Positions 36,980 through 45,463 of a DNA stretch of 64,000 nucleotides are shown here, in pieces (within the stretch, counting starts at the first letter, position 1; every line of letters begins with the position of its first letter). Made by a program: the position numbers and the translations under genes. A model generated the notes under the pieces. The model saw only the letters and a program-made list of their open reading frames with translations, was not told where the DNA came from and did no database searches. This stretch comes from Archangium violaceum (GTDB taxonomy: Bacteria; Myxococcota; Myxococcia; Myxococcales; Myxococcaceae): positions 2,692,501 through 2,756,500 of the forward strand of contig NZ_CP069338.1 in NCBI RefSeq assembly GCF_016859125.1, given 5' to 3'.

Positions 36980-37177
36980 TTACTCATCCTCCTCGACCGC
37001 CGAGGCGTCCTTGCCCAGGGGAGGCGAGAACACGCCGGACACCTGCCGTTCCTTGAGCTCCTTGTCGCGCTCGAGGTCGGCATAGGTCATGCCGGGGGAC
37101 TCGGGTGAGGCGGACTGCCGCGTGTCCTCGTCGGAGTGACCACGGAACCGCGAGGAGAGCTTCTGCCAGAGACTCAT
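36980..37177 (-). CDS. Small acidic cytosolic protein
   Basis: 65 residues, starting [20 protein letters not shown] and ending in an acidic SAVEEDE tail. There is no signal peptide or recognised domain. A strong Shine-Dalgarno sequence (AGGAGGT, 7 nt before the ATG) supports translation and decides the start, although the frame is open to 37471. Followed by a dispersed repeat and the amidohydrolase gene on the same strand. Confidence 0.68.
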   Translation of the reverse strand: MSLWQKLSSRFRGHSDEDTRQSASPESPGMTYADLERDKELKERQVSGVFSPPLGKDASAVEEDE

Positions 37178-37404
37178 GGGTGTGACCTCCTGCCGGAGAG
37201 GATGCGCACGACGGCGGGGAAGGCAGGGAGGAACCACCGTCCACCATTCGAAGCATCGGACGCCGCGCCGCCTGGCCGCTCGGAAGGCACGTGCAAAGCG
37301 GCAGGCTTTGGCGCAGAACGCGAAGTGAAGAGGCCCGTGCACGAGCGCGAAGGCCCTCTTCATCACAGCCGCGCCGGGTGGCGCGAAGGATGGGCAGGCG
37401 GAAG

Positions 37405-38610
37405 ATGCACGAGGTGACTGCGGGAGCAGCCGGCCGGGTGGCCTCATGGCTGGAGCTGTCGGCGGGAGCACTCGCCGCGAACGTGACCACGCTGCGCAAG
37501 CTGTCCGCGGACACGGGAGGACCGAGGGCCCTGGGCGCGGTGCTGAAAGGCAACGCGTACGGCCACGGCCTGACGCAGATGCTGCCGCTGGTGCACCCGC
37601 TGGTGGACGTCATGTACTTCATCACGCCGGGGGACGCGTTGACGATGCGGGCCCTGGAGCAGACGCGGGGCCTGCCGCGCAAGCAGGCGCTGGTCATCGG
37701 AGCCATGGACGCGGAGGAGGCGGTGGCGATGGCCCGGGCGGGGGTGGAGGTGGTGGTGGGGGATGGCTCGTGGAAGGACACGGTGGCGGAGCTGCGCCGC
37801 GCGAAGCTGGAGCATCCGCTGCGGGCGCACGTGCACGTGGACACGGGGCTGGGGCGCGAGGGCTTCACGCCGGGGCAGATCGCCGGGGGTGAGCTGGACT
37901 TCCTGCGCGACGCGGCGGACGTGCTCCAGGTGGTGGGGGTGCTGAGCCACTTCGCCAACACCGAGGACGTGACGGAGCAGACGTACGCCGAATCCCAGCT
38001 CGACGTCTTCGAGGGCGGGCTGATGGCGTTGCGCGCGAGCGTGCCGGTGCAGGAGCCGTTGCAGCGGCACATGGCGGCGAGCGCGGCGACGCTGGTGCTG
38101 CCGAGGGCGCGCTACGACGCGCAGCGGGTAGGCATCTCGCTGTATGGCCTGTGGCCGTCGACGGAGACGCGGCTGTCGGCGCGGCTGGTGCTCGGGCGGG
38201 TGCCGGAGCTGAGGCCGGTGCTGTCGTGGCGCTGCCCAAGCCAGGTGGTGAAGTGGCTGCCGTCGGGGAGCTACGTGGGCTACGGGTGCACGTACCGGTG
38301 CCCCGAGGCGACGCGGGTGGCGGTGCTCCCGGTGGGCTACTTCGACGGCTACGCGCGCCTGATGTCAGGGAAGGCGCACGTGCTGGTGAACGGGCGGCGC
38401 TGCCCGGTGCTGGGGCGCGTGATGATGAACCACATCATCGTGGACGTGACACGCGCCACGCATGACGAGCGGCCGCTGACGGCGACGCTGCTCGGCAAGG
38501 ATGGAGACGAGCACCTGCACGCGGAGAACCTGGCGGACTGGGCGCAGACCATCCACTACGAGCTCACGACCCGCCTGGGAGCCCACCTGAGCCGCGTCGT
38601 GGTCCCCTGA
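37405..38610 (+). CDS. alr: Alanine racemase
   Basis: PLP enzyme interconverting L- and D-alanine for peptidoglycan. About 401 residues. The PLP-binding lysine is in VLKGNAYGHG. The catalytic Tyr of the second subunit is in VGYGCTYRCPEATRVAVLP, and VDTGLGREGF plus GRVMMNHIIVDVT are the usual later signatures. The ATG at 37405 was preferred, with AGGCGGAAG upstream; 37390 is an in-frame alternative and upstream codons are Arg-rich and unlikely. No signal peptide. A broad-specificity or serine racemase role cannot be excluded. Convergent with the Cys-rich secreted protein gene. Confidence 0.93.
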   Translation: MHEVTAGAAGRVASWLELSAGALAANVTTLRKLSADTGGPRALGAVLKGNAYGHGLTQMLPLVHPLVDVMYFITPGDALTMRALEQTRGLPRKQALVIGAMDAEEAVAMARAGVEVVVGDGSWKDTVAELRRAKLEHPLRAHVHVDTGLGREGFTPGQIAGGELDFLRDAADVLQVVGVLSHFANTEDVTEQTYAESQLDVFEGGLMALRASVPVQEPLQRHMAASAATLVLPRARYDAQRVGISLYGLWPSTETRLSARLVLGRVPELRPVLSWRCPSQVVKWLPSGSYVGYGCTYRCPEATRVAVLPVGYFDGYARLMSGKAHVLVNGRRCPVLGRVMMNHIIVDVTRATHDERPLTATLLGKDGDEHLHAENLADWAQTIHYELTTRLGAHLSRVVVP

Positions 38611-38613
38611 ACC

Positions 38614-39756
38614 CTATGGCTCCAGCTCCGGGCTGCACCCGAAGACGGACATGTCCTCGGTGACGGTGGAGCAAGACCACCCGGGACCGCAGGCCTTGTC
38701 GTCCAGGGGCTCGCACTGGCGGAAGCAGGTGCTCACGGTGGGGCTGCCCATGCCGCAGACATTCCCGGCGGGACACGTTCTGGGGAGCACGGGGTTGCAG
38801 ACACGGGCGCACCAGAAGACGGCGCGGCCCCGGGACATGCGCATGTTGCAGCGCTCGCCCTCGGGGCACGGGGTGTCGCGACAATCACCCTCGGAATCCA
38901 CGAGACATTGATACTGGTTGTCCCGGATGCGCTCGCAGTGTTGCCCGTTGGGACACCCGAGCTTCTGACAGTCCGGGAAACACCCCGGGCCGTCGAGGCT
39001 GTCGGTGCACACGTAGCCCGAGGGACACGCGGCGCTCCCATCGAGTGCACACGGTGCGGAGCACACCTGCTGGACACACCGCAGCCCTTCACGGCAGGCG
39101 CCCGTGGATGAGACGGGCAGGGAGTCACACGACTCGCCCTCGCGGCGCACGCCCTCGGGGACACAGCGGCGGACGACCGTGCCCGTGGCGCCGGTGGTGA
39201 CGGCGCGGCACACGGAGCCGGGAAAACAGTGCACGTCCTCTTCACACTCGGAGGCCATGCACTCGAAGCGGCGCGTCTCGCGATTGGCCACGCACCCCTG
39301 GCCCGCGGGACAGTCTCCATCCGTGCGGCAGCTTCCACAGTCGAAGCCCTCGCCCGAGCGGGTGCATCGCATCCCCGAGGCCGGGAGCCCATCCGGAGCA
39401 ATCTCCTCCGAGGAGAGCGGCAGGACGGTGCCAGCCAGGGGCGCGGAAGAAGAAGCAGCAGGTATCTCGGGAGCGGGCTCGGGCACGGCCAGGGAAGGGC
39501 GGTGCTGCATCCACGCGGGGACGGCCGCCACCAGGCGCGAAGCGGAGGAGGCCGCGAAGCTGGCATCGAGCACGGAGGCGCCTTGAGGGAGCGCTCGAGG
39601 CCGGGGTCGTTCATGGAAGACTCCGGGAGTCTCGGGAGGAGCTTCCCTCGGGCCCGGGGCGGGTGAGGCGGTGGCGAGTTGCCAGAGAAACATCGCCACG
39701 CCTCCCGCCGCGAACGCGAGCGCTGCCCGCTTCGGACGTGTCCTGTCACGCCGCAT
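38614..39756 (-). CDS. Secreted cysteine-rich repeat protein
   Basis: 380 residues. An N-terminal hydrophobic anchor or signal (AALAFAAGGVAMFLWQLATA) is followed by a Pro/Ala/Ser linker to about residue 130. The remainder has about 30 cysteines in repeated C-x-DGDCPAGQGC-like units (for example CRTDGDCPAGQGCV, CPEGERCN, CPSGYVC). Such modules are common in myxobacterial surface proteins and form disulfide-knotted domains. No enzymatic motif. Probably the last gene of the group that includes the small Cys-rich peptide and the DUF2381 protein, 146 nt downstream of the former. Confidence 0.8.
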   Translation of the reverse strand: MRRDRTRPKRAALAFAAGGVAMFLWQLATASPAPGPREAPPETPGVFHERPRPRALPQGASVLDASFAASSASRLVAAVPAWMQHRPSLAVPEPAPEIPAASSSAPLAGTVLPLSSEEIAPDGLPASGMRCTRSGEGFDCGSCRTDGDCPAGQGCVANRETRRFECMASECEEDVHCFPGSVCRAVTTGATGTVVRRCVPEGVRREGESCDSLPVSSTGACREGLRCVQQVCSAPCALDGSAACPSGYVCTDSLDGPGCFPDCQKLGCPNGQHCERIRDNQYQCLVDSEGDCRDTPCPEGERCNMRMSRGRAVFWCARVCNPVLPRTCPAGNVCGMGSPTVSTCFRQCEPLDDKACGPGWSCSTVTEDMSVFGCSPELEP

Positions 39757-39902
39757 GTGCTGCGCCTCTCATGTCTTCCCCTCCGTGAACGGTGGGCATA
39801 CCCATGCACGGTGCGAAGAGCCCAGGGGGGGCCCGCCTCCCTCTTCTTCCGAGGGAGGAGTGACGCGGTTCCGCACCAACCTTCAATCCGTACCACGACC
39901 CC

Positions 39903-40076
39903 TCAGCAAACGGAGATGTCACAACACAGGATGTACCCCCCATCCGAGCCGCAGCCGCACGGCTGGCACTTCCAGCACCCCTTCATGGCATAGGCGGCCC
40001 CCCCTCCAGCAAGGGCAGCGGCCGAGCCGATGATCAACATCCAACGACGCCAGTGATTCTTCGTGTTCGTTTTCAT
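39903..40076 (-). CDS. Tiny secreted cysteine-rich peptide
   Basis: 57 residues. A basic N-terminus (NHWRRW) and hydrophobic stretch (MLIIGSAAALAGGGAAYA) form a signal peptide with a good AYA cleavage site. The predicted mature peptide of about 27 residues has seven cysteines (GCWKCQPCGCGSDGG, then ILCCDISVC). A strong GGAGGAGG precedes the ATG at 40076. It lies 39 nt after the DUF2381 gene. It could be a structural surface peptide, a toxin-like or a modified peptide; no modification enzyme gene was found nearby. Confidence 0.72.
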   Translation of the reverse strand: MKTNTKNHWRRWMLIIGSAAALAGGGAAYAMKGCWKCQPCGCGSDGGYILCCDISVC

Positions 40077-40115
40077 GACGTCCTCCTCCGGGTACACGAC
40101 TGCAGACAAGGCCAG

Positions 40116-41030
40116 TCACAACGCGACGCCCTTCCGTCCACGCAGCAGCAACTCGAAACGGGCCCTCCCGTCCTCGGGCAGGGCCCGGGTGACGATGACG
40201 AGCCAGCCCCGCCCCCCAGGAGGAAGCGACCTGGGCCCCATGCGGAGCGCCAGCACTTCCACCTCCGCTCCTCCCTCCACATGACGCACCCGCACCGCGC
40301 CGGGCACCCAGGGCCGCAGCGGATCCGGATTCCTCACCCGCACCACGAAGCCGGACAGTCCTTCCGAGTGGAAGGGACGCCGCTCCACCACCTCGGGCCC
40401 GGTGCCCTCGTGCCAGAGCGATGACACCACCTCCCCGGGCGGTGACTCCGAGCGCGCGGCGAGCACCAGCATGGACTCCGCGAGCCGGCCCGCGTGACCC
40501 TCGCTCCGGCGGGAGCGGCGGCGCTCGGGCCACTCCACGCCACCGGCCCGCAGCTCCCGCACGCGCTCGCGCCACACCGCGGACACGACCGACGGCACCT
40601 CCCCCGCCGAGGGAACCCGCACCGGGCCGGGCCGAGAGACGCGCACCTGGACGTCCACCTCGGTGGGGCTCGCCGCGAGCACGAAGGGCACCCGCGTGCC
40701 ATCCGACAACACCACTCGCAGCGTCACCTGCTCGGACGTGGAGAGCTCCTCGCGCGGGGTGACGACGAGGAACCCCTGACTCACCAGCAAGGGCTCGAAG
40801 CGCCCGCGCCCATCCTCCAGGCGGGTGCGCACCGCGTCCACGGCGGTGTCGAAACGGATCCGCGTCGCCGTCCGAGCGGCCACGCGTACCTCCTCGACCC
40901 CACCCGACACCGTGACCGCGCGCAGCCTGGGCTTACGAACCGCCGGCCGCGCCTCCTCCCCCGCCGCGGAGACACGCATGGCCAGGAACAGCATGACGCA
41001 GAGAGTCATCCCTGCGATTCCTGACCTCAT
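40116..41030 (-). CDS. DUF2381 family protein (Myxococcus paralogous family)
   Basis: 304 residues. The signal peptide covers the first ~22 residues (MTLCVMLFLAMRVSA). The body matches the DUF2381 pattern: an N-terminal beta domain (VSGGVEEVRVAARTATRIRF, then TLRVVLSDGTRVPFVLA), a basic linker (ERRRSRRSEG) and a C-terminal beta domain (VRNPDPLRPWVPGAVRVR). The family is myxobacterial, extracytoplasmic and of unknown function, often beside serine/threonine kinases, though none is here. First gene of the minus-strand secreted-protein group. Confidence 0.85.
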   Translation of the reverse strand: MRSGIAGMTLCVMLFLAMRVSAAGEEARPAVRKPRLRAVTVSGGVEEVRVAARTATRIRFDTAVDAVRTRLEDGRGRFEPLLVSQGFLVVTPREELSTSEQVTLRVVLSDGTRVPFVLAASPTEVDVQVRVSRPGPVRVPSAGEVPSVVSAVWRERVRELRAGGVEWPERRRSRRSEGHAGRLAESMLVLAARSESPPGEVVSSLWHEGTGPEVVERRPFHSEGLSGFVVRVRNPDPLRPWVPGAVRVRHVEGGAEVEVLALRMGPRSLPPGGRGWLVIVTRALPEDGRARFELLLRGRKGVAL

Positions 41031-41084
41031 GCGTCACCCAACCTATGCAGCAGGGCCGCATTTGGGGAGGGGAGAAGTCGGGCA

Positions 41085-41100
41085 TTCGTATACCTACGAA
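41085..41100. promoter_or_regulatory. Perfect inverted repeat, operator-like
   Basis: TTCGTA-TACC-TACGAA, two 6-bp arms around 4 nt, 55-70 bp upstream of the DUF2381 start. The symmetry suggests a dimeric repressor or activator site. Confidence 0.45.
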
Positions 41101-41199
41101 CTACGACTCAGGGAGGGGGTTGCTGTAAACCGTCACAATCACGCATCGCGTCAAGAATCAGCGAGCGGGGACGGAGCGGTGAAACCTGAAAGGGATTGT

Positions 41200-41229
41200 T
41201 TGACCGGCGCGAGAGGTCCGGGTTATCAA
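41200..41229 (+). promoter_or_regulatory. Sigma-70-like promoter for hydrolase/lipase genes
   Basis: TTGACC (41200-41205), then 17 nt to TTATCA or 18 nt to TATCAA. Five of six bases match the -35 consensus. It would give a leader of about 120 nt before the hydrolase start at 41359. Confidence 0.5.
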
Positions 41230-41358
41230 ATATTGAGACATGAATCAGGCATCATCTTCGCCGGGGGGACCGGTGCCGCGGGCGTGACGCACGCGAGAGG
41301 AGCTCCCGCGAGAGGCCCTGGTTCTCAGCGCAGCAACAACCTCGAAGGAGCGGCGTAG

Positions 41359-42414
41359 ATGACCGACAAGGCCCGAGTCGTGGAGCCCCGCAGCATTCAG
41401 ACGAAGCGGCTCACCATGCACACGCGCATGGCCGGAGAGGACGGCTTTCCGGTGGTGTTCGTGCACGGCAACTGTTCGTCCTCCGCCTTCTTCGAGACCC
41501 TGCTCTCGCGCCTTCCCGAGGGTCTACGCGGTATCGCGCCGGACCTGCGGGGCTACGGGGACACCGAGCCCAAGCCCATCGACGCCACGCGCGGCATGAG
41601 GGACCACAGCGACGACGTGGCCTCGCTGATGGACACGTTGGGCATCCAGCGCGCGCTCTTCGTGGCCCACTCGGCGGGCGCGGGCGTGGTGATGCAGTTG
41701 GCCATCGACCATCCGGAGCGCGTGGCCGGCCTGGTGCTGGAGGCGCCCGTGTCCCCGTATGGTTTTGGCGGCACGCGTGACGCGGACGGAACGCCGTGCT
41801 GGCCGGACTTCGCGGGCTCGGGTGGAGGCACCGCCAACCCGGACTTCGCGCAGCGCCTGGCCCGGAAGGATCGCTCGGCGGAGAGCCAGACGTCGCCGCG
41901 CAACGTGATGAACGGCTGCTACGTGAAGCCCCCCTTCAAGGCGCCCAACGAGGAGGCGCTGCTGGAGTCGGTGCTCTCCACCCGCGTGGGGGACGCGCAC
42001 TACCCCGGCACCTTCGAGAAGAGCCCGAACTGGCCGGGCGTGGCGCCGGGCACCACGGGGATGAACAACTCCTTCTCACCCAAGTACTTCAACCTGAGCC
42101 CGTTCGCCTCCATCCCCCAGAAGCCGGACGTGCTGTGGATCCGCGGCGCGGACGACGTCATCGTCTCCGACACCTCGCTCTTCGACTTCGGCTACCTCGG
42201 CAAGCTGGGCGCCATCCCCGGCTGGCCCGGCGAGGAGACGTACCCGCCGCAGCCGATGATTCTCCAGACGCGCAGGCTCTTCGAGCGCTACGCGGCCAAC
42301 GGCGGGCGCTTCCACGAGGAGGTGCTCCCGGAGACGGGCCACAGCCCGCACGTGGAGAAGCCCCAGGAGTTCGAGCGGCTCGCCTTCCCGTTCCTCCTGG
42401 AGCACGCCCGCTAG
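41359..42414 (+). CDS. Alpha/beta hydrolase
   Basis: 351 residues, cytosolic by absence of a signal peptide. HG oxyanion motif in VVFVHGNCSSS; nucleophile elbow AHSAGAG (Ala replaces the first Gly of GxSxG); acid in WIRGADDVIV; catalytic His in ETGHSPHVEKP. A long lid region (about 135-235) carries many Pro and aromatic residues. Likely esterase or epoxide-hydrolase-like enzyme of unknown substrate. AAGGAG lies 9 nt before the ATG. The lipase-like gene follows after 56 nt, and both probably use the upstream promoter. Confidence 0.9.
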   Translation: MTDKARVVEPRSIQTKRLTMHTRMAGEDGFPVVFVHGNCSSSAFFETLLSRLPEGLRGIAPDLRGYGDTEPKPIDATRGMRDHSDDVASLMDTLGIQRALFVAHSAGAGVVMQLAIDHPERVAGLVLEAPVSPYGFGGTRDADGTPCWPDFAGSGGGTANPDFAQRLARKDRSAESQTSPRNVMNGCYVKPPFKAPNEEALLESVLSTRVGDAHYPGTFEKSPNWPGVAPGTTGMNNSFSPKYFNLSPFASIPQKPDVLWIRGADDVIVSDTSLFDFGYLGKLGAIPGWPGEETYPPQPMILQTRRLFERYAANGGRFHEEVLPETGHSPHVEKPQEFERLAFPFLLEHAR

Positions 42415-42470
42415 GCCTTCCCAGCATTCCCCCCCGACGCACGAACACAACCCGACATGATGGAGGTCGT

Positions 42471-44390
42471 ATGAAGACGTCGTTGAAGCTGTCGCTCTCG
42501 GCGGCGGCGCTCCTGGCCGCACCCCTGGCCGGAGCCGCCCTGCCCACGGATCTGGCGCCCTACTTCGACGCGAATTCGGCGCCGAGCAACGGCTATAATG
42601 TCGTGGGGGCGTACACGCCGCCGAGCTGGTCCTGGGGGCAGATCGAACTGCTCGAGGGCAAGCAGCTCTTCCGCAGCGAGTACTACAACCGCCGCACGGA
42701 GAAACTGCGCGACCAGGACACCTACCAGTCCTCGGAGTATCCGGTCCGCACGTACTACGGCTCGCTCAACCAGCAGCTCGTGAACGGCTTCAACCTCTAT
42801 TACAAGAACAGCTGCGCGACGACGGCGGGGAGCACCTGCCCCGTGCCGGGTCCCACGCGTCCCGAGGCGCGCTTCGTGCTGCTGCACAAGGGCCGGAAGA
42901 CGGCAGCGCGCACCTGCAACGTGAACCTGACGCCCACGCTGCTGGTGCACGGCGCCATGCAGGACGGCAACGTATGGCTCTTCCCCAACGGCAACGACGG
43001 GACGGGCAGCGCGTACGGCGGCGCCTCGCAGGTGACGGGCTTCGTGCAGGACCTGGAGGCCAAGGGCCGCTGCGTCTACGCCGTCACCTTCGGCAACTTC
43101 CACGGCGACAACTTCAGCCAGGCCACCCACGTGGCCAACGCGGTGAGCCGCATCAAGGCGCTGCACCCGGGCGTGCCGCGCGTGGACGTGGTGGCGTGGA
43201 GCAAGGGCGTGCTCGCGGCGGACGCGTGGCTCACCAACGCGCCCAGCTGGACGGGCTTCAGCACCACGCGCTTCTTCGAGCGCATGGCGGCGGAGCAGGC
43301 CAGGGCGGTGCCGGCCTACAATGACACGGTGCGCGTCTACGTGGCGCTGAGCGGTCCGCACCGGGGCATCGACCTGAACTTCCGCCACCCCATCCACACG
43401 CTCACCATCGCCAGCACGTCGAGCAACGCGCCGGTGGGCCGCGGCCCCATGCCGTGGACGTACTTCTCCGCCTTCCAGTGCGTGAACTGGGGCCCGGACG
43501 TGCCCTGGTACAACAACCCCTACGCGGAGAGCGTGTGCGAGGGCTCCGGCGGAACCTGGCCGGACTACTTCCGCCGCATCTACGTCTCCAACATCACCAG
43601 CCTGGACTCCACGGGCAAGCCCGTCACGGGCGGCACGTTGAAGACGATGAATGTGAACCAGGGCGTCTCGTCGAGCTCGTTCAACTTCGACGAGTACAAC
43701 ATGAGCATGTTCGGCAGCGTGAACGACAGCGGCAGGTACGTGAACGCGTACGTGGGCCAGCTCCAGGCGGCGGATGACCTGCGCGGCACCTACGCCATCC
43801 CGGACCGCGACACCTACGAGTGGTCGGACGTGGACCAGGACGAGGCGCGCTACTTCCCATGGGTGGACCAGAAGCTCGTGTACCTCGCGGGGGGCTACCT
43901 GGACAGCGACCACACCCAGTGCAAAGCCACGGCGTTCGACCCGGTGGGCAGCCCCTGCTTCGCCTACCACGTGCAATACGCGCCAGGCTACGAGACATAC
44001 GCCTTTGGCTATTACAAGTACCGCATCATCCAGGGCCTGGGCATCGCGGCGGCGAAGGAGATGGGCGGCAAGTTCATCACCCGGCTGTCCCAGCGCAGCC
44101 TGGATTCGCGGCTGCCCTCGCTCTACGTCCTCTACGGCACCACGTACGGGGCGAGCACGGACGCGCGCTACGAGACGGACGGCATGGCGTGCAGCACCTG
44201 CTCGGTGAACGGTGACGGCGTGCTGTTCAACGCGAGCATCGCCGCGATGGACCAGCTCACCCAGCACTGGACGTCCACCAAGAAGACCGCGTCCGCCAAA
44301 CAGGAGGGCATGCCCTACGGCCACCTGGAGATGGGTGTCACCCCGGCCGTGTGGAGCAAGATGTCGGACCACTTCGCCTCGCGCGACTAG
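42471..44390 (+). CDS. Secreted lipase/esterase-like alpha/beta hydrolase
   Basis: 639 residues. The signal peptide begins MKTSLKLSLSAAALLAAPLA and ends AGAA. The core resembles secreted class 2-type lipases: TLLVHGAMQDGNVWLF (oxyanion region), VDVVAWSKGVLAADAW (nucleophile Ser in AWSKG, a GxSxG variant) and YGHLEMGV near the C-terminus with the likely catalytic His. Several cysteine pairs fit an exported protein. The insertions of about 250 residues after the nucleophile are larger than usual. GGAGG lies 3-4 nt before the ATG. A strong bidirectional terminator follows the stop. Extracellular lipid or polyester hydrolysis is inferred. Confidence 0.8.
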   Translation: MKTSLKLSLSAAALLAAPLAGAALPTDLAPYFDANSAPSNGYNVVGAYTPPSWSWGQIELLEGKQLFRSEYYNRRTEKLRDQDTYQSSEYPVRTYYGSLNQQLVNGFNLYYKNSCATTAGSTCPVPGPTRPEARFVLLHKGRKTAARTCNVNLTPTLLVHGAMQDGNVWLFPNGNDGTGSAYGGASQVTGFVQDLEAKGRCVYAVTFGNFHGDNFSQATHVANAVSRIKALHPGVPRVDVVAWSKGVLAADAWLTNAPSWTGFSTTRFFERMAAEQARAVPAYNDTVRVYVALSGPHRGIDLNFRHPIHTLTIASTSSNAPVGRGPMPWTYFSAFQCVNWGPDVPWYNNPYAESVCEGSGGTWPDYFRRIYVSNITSLDSTGKPVTGGTLKTMNVNQGVSSSSFNFDEYNMSMFGSVNDSGRYVNAYVGQLQAADDLRGTYAIPDRDTYEWSDVDQDEARYFPWVDQKLVYLAGGYLDSDHTQCKATAFDPVGSPCFAYHVQYAPGYETYAFGYYKYRIIQGLGIAAAKEMGGKFITRLSQRSLDSRLPSLYVLYGTTYGASTDARYETDGMACSTCSVNGDGVLFNASIAAMDQLTQHWTSTKKTASAKQEGMPYGHLEMGVTPAVWSKMSDHFASRD

Positions 44391-44412
44391 CGCCCGGGCG
44401 GTGTGAGGTACG

Positions 44413-44450
44413 AGGCGGATGCCGGCACGCTCCGGCATCCGCCTTCTTCA
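44413..44450. terminator. Strong bidirectional hairpin terminator
   Basis: Perfect 13-bp stem AGGCGGATGCCGG/CCGGCATCCGCCT with a 6-nt loop, followed on the plus strand by TTCTTCATT. It sits 23 nt after the lipase stop and ends at the stop of the convergent hydrolase gene. Confidence 0.88.
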
Positions 44451-45461
44451 TTCCAGGCCCTTCAGGAACGCGAGCACCCGCGCGTTGTACTCCTGGGGGC
44501 AGTCCATCTGGATGGTGTGGCCGCAGCGCTCCAGGCCCACCAGCGTCGAGCCTCGGATGTGCTCGTGGCCGTACGCCATGACGCCGCGCGCCTCGCCTCC
44601 GTGGAGGAAGGGGTTGGGGATGAGGCGGTCATCCTCGCCGTAGATGATGAGCGTGGGCACGGTGACGCGCTCCAGGCTGTCGCGCACGAAGTCGTCATGG
44701 GCGAGCCCATCCACGGTGCGCACGTTGGCGTAGGCGTAGGCGTCGAACTCGGGGCTCTTCGCCACGCGCACGCGCTCCTCGATGAGCCACTCGAGCTCCG
44801 GCCGCCAGCGCTCGAAGTTGGACTGACGCACGCTGCCCCAGATGCCGTACTCGGAGGCGTTCTGGATGAGCGAGGTGCTGAAGGAGCGCTTGAACCAGGC
44901 CTTCTCCCTGGGGCTGAACTTCTCGAAGCCCGCGGGCGAGGTGAGCACGAGCGCCTTCAAATCTTCCGGGTAACGGATGGCATACGAGAGCGCCGTCTGC
45001 CCACCCATGGAGTGCCCGACGAGGATGGGCTTGTCCGCGCCCAGCTTCCGGGCGAGCTCGTGCACCGCATCACCCATGGCCTCCATGGTGTACGGGAAGG
45101 AGGCGGGCTTGTCTGACTTGCCGTAGCCGGGCAGGTCCACGGCGATGACGCGGTAGCCCTGCTCGGCGAAGGCGTCGAGCTGGTAGCGCCAGAACTTCAG
45201 GTACGAGCCCAGGCCATGGATGAAGAGGATGGTCTGCCTGCCCTCGGGGTTGAGTTCGACGTAGGCGACCTCGGGCACGCGTGCGGTGCCATGGGTGGCC
45301 GCGGTATCGGGCAGGGAGAGCCGCTTCACCGGCCAGGGTTTGCCCTCGAGCGAGGAGTAGTCGAGTTCCTGGAAGGACAGGGGCGGGCGCGACTTGTACG
45401 AGGTGACGCACCCGGTGGAGAGGCCCGCCAGCACGAGCAGGCCCAGAGCACGAGTCTTCAT
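44448..45461 (-). CDS. Alpha/beta hydrolase lipoprotein
   Basis: 337 residues. Lipobox STGC after MKTRALGLLVLAGL gives a lipid-anchored protein. Hydrolase motifs are complete: LFIHGLGSYLKFW, VDLPGYGKSDKP, nucleophile VGHSMGGQTA, acid YGEDDRLIPN and His in ERCGHTIQMD. The start at 45461 is 2 nt past the stop of the outer-membrane protein gene, so the two are surely one transcript. It probably hydrolyses ester substrates in the periplasm after the barrel protein admits them. Confidence 0.92.
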   Translation of the reverse strand: MKTRALGLLVLAGLSTGCVTSYKSRPPLSFQELDYSSLEGKPWPVKRLSLPDTAATHGTARVPEVAYVELNPEGRQTILFIHGLGSYLKFWRYQLDAFAEQGYRVIAVDLPGYGKSDKPASFPYTMEAMGDAVHELARKLGADKPILVGHSMGGQTALSYAIRYPEDLKALVLTSPAGFEKFSPREKAWFKRSFSTSLIQNASEYGIWGSVRQSNFERWRPELEWLIEERVRVAKSPEFDAYAYANVRTVDGLAHDDFVRDSLERVTVPTLIIYGEDDRLIPNPFLHGGEARGVMAYGHEHIRGSTLVGLERCGHTIQMDCPQEYNARVLAFLKGLE

Positions 45462-45463
45462 GA

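Larger units (their letters stand above)
41031..41358. other. Divergent regulatory region between DUF2381 and hydrolase genes
   Basis: A 328-bp intergenic region that is AT-richer than its surroundings and codes for nothing credible. It contains an inverted repeat at 41085-41100 and a sigma-70-like promoter at 41200-41229, both listed separately. Confidence 0.7.
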
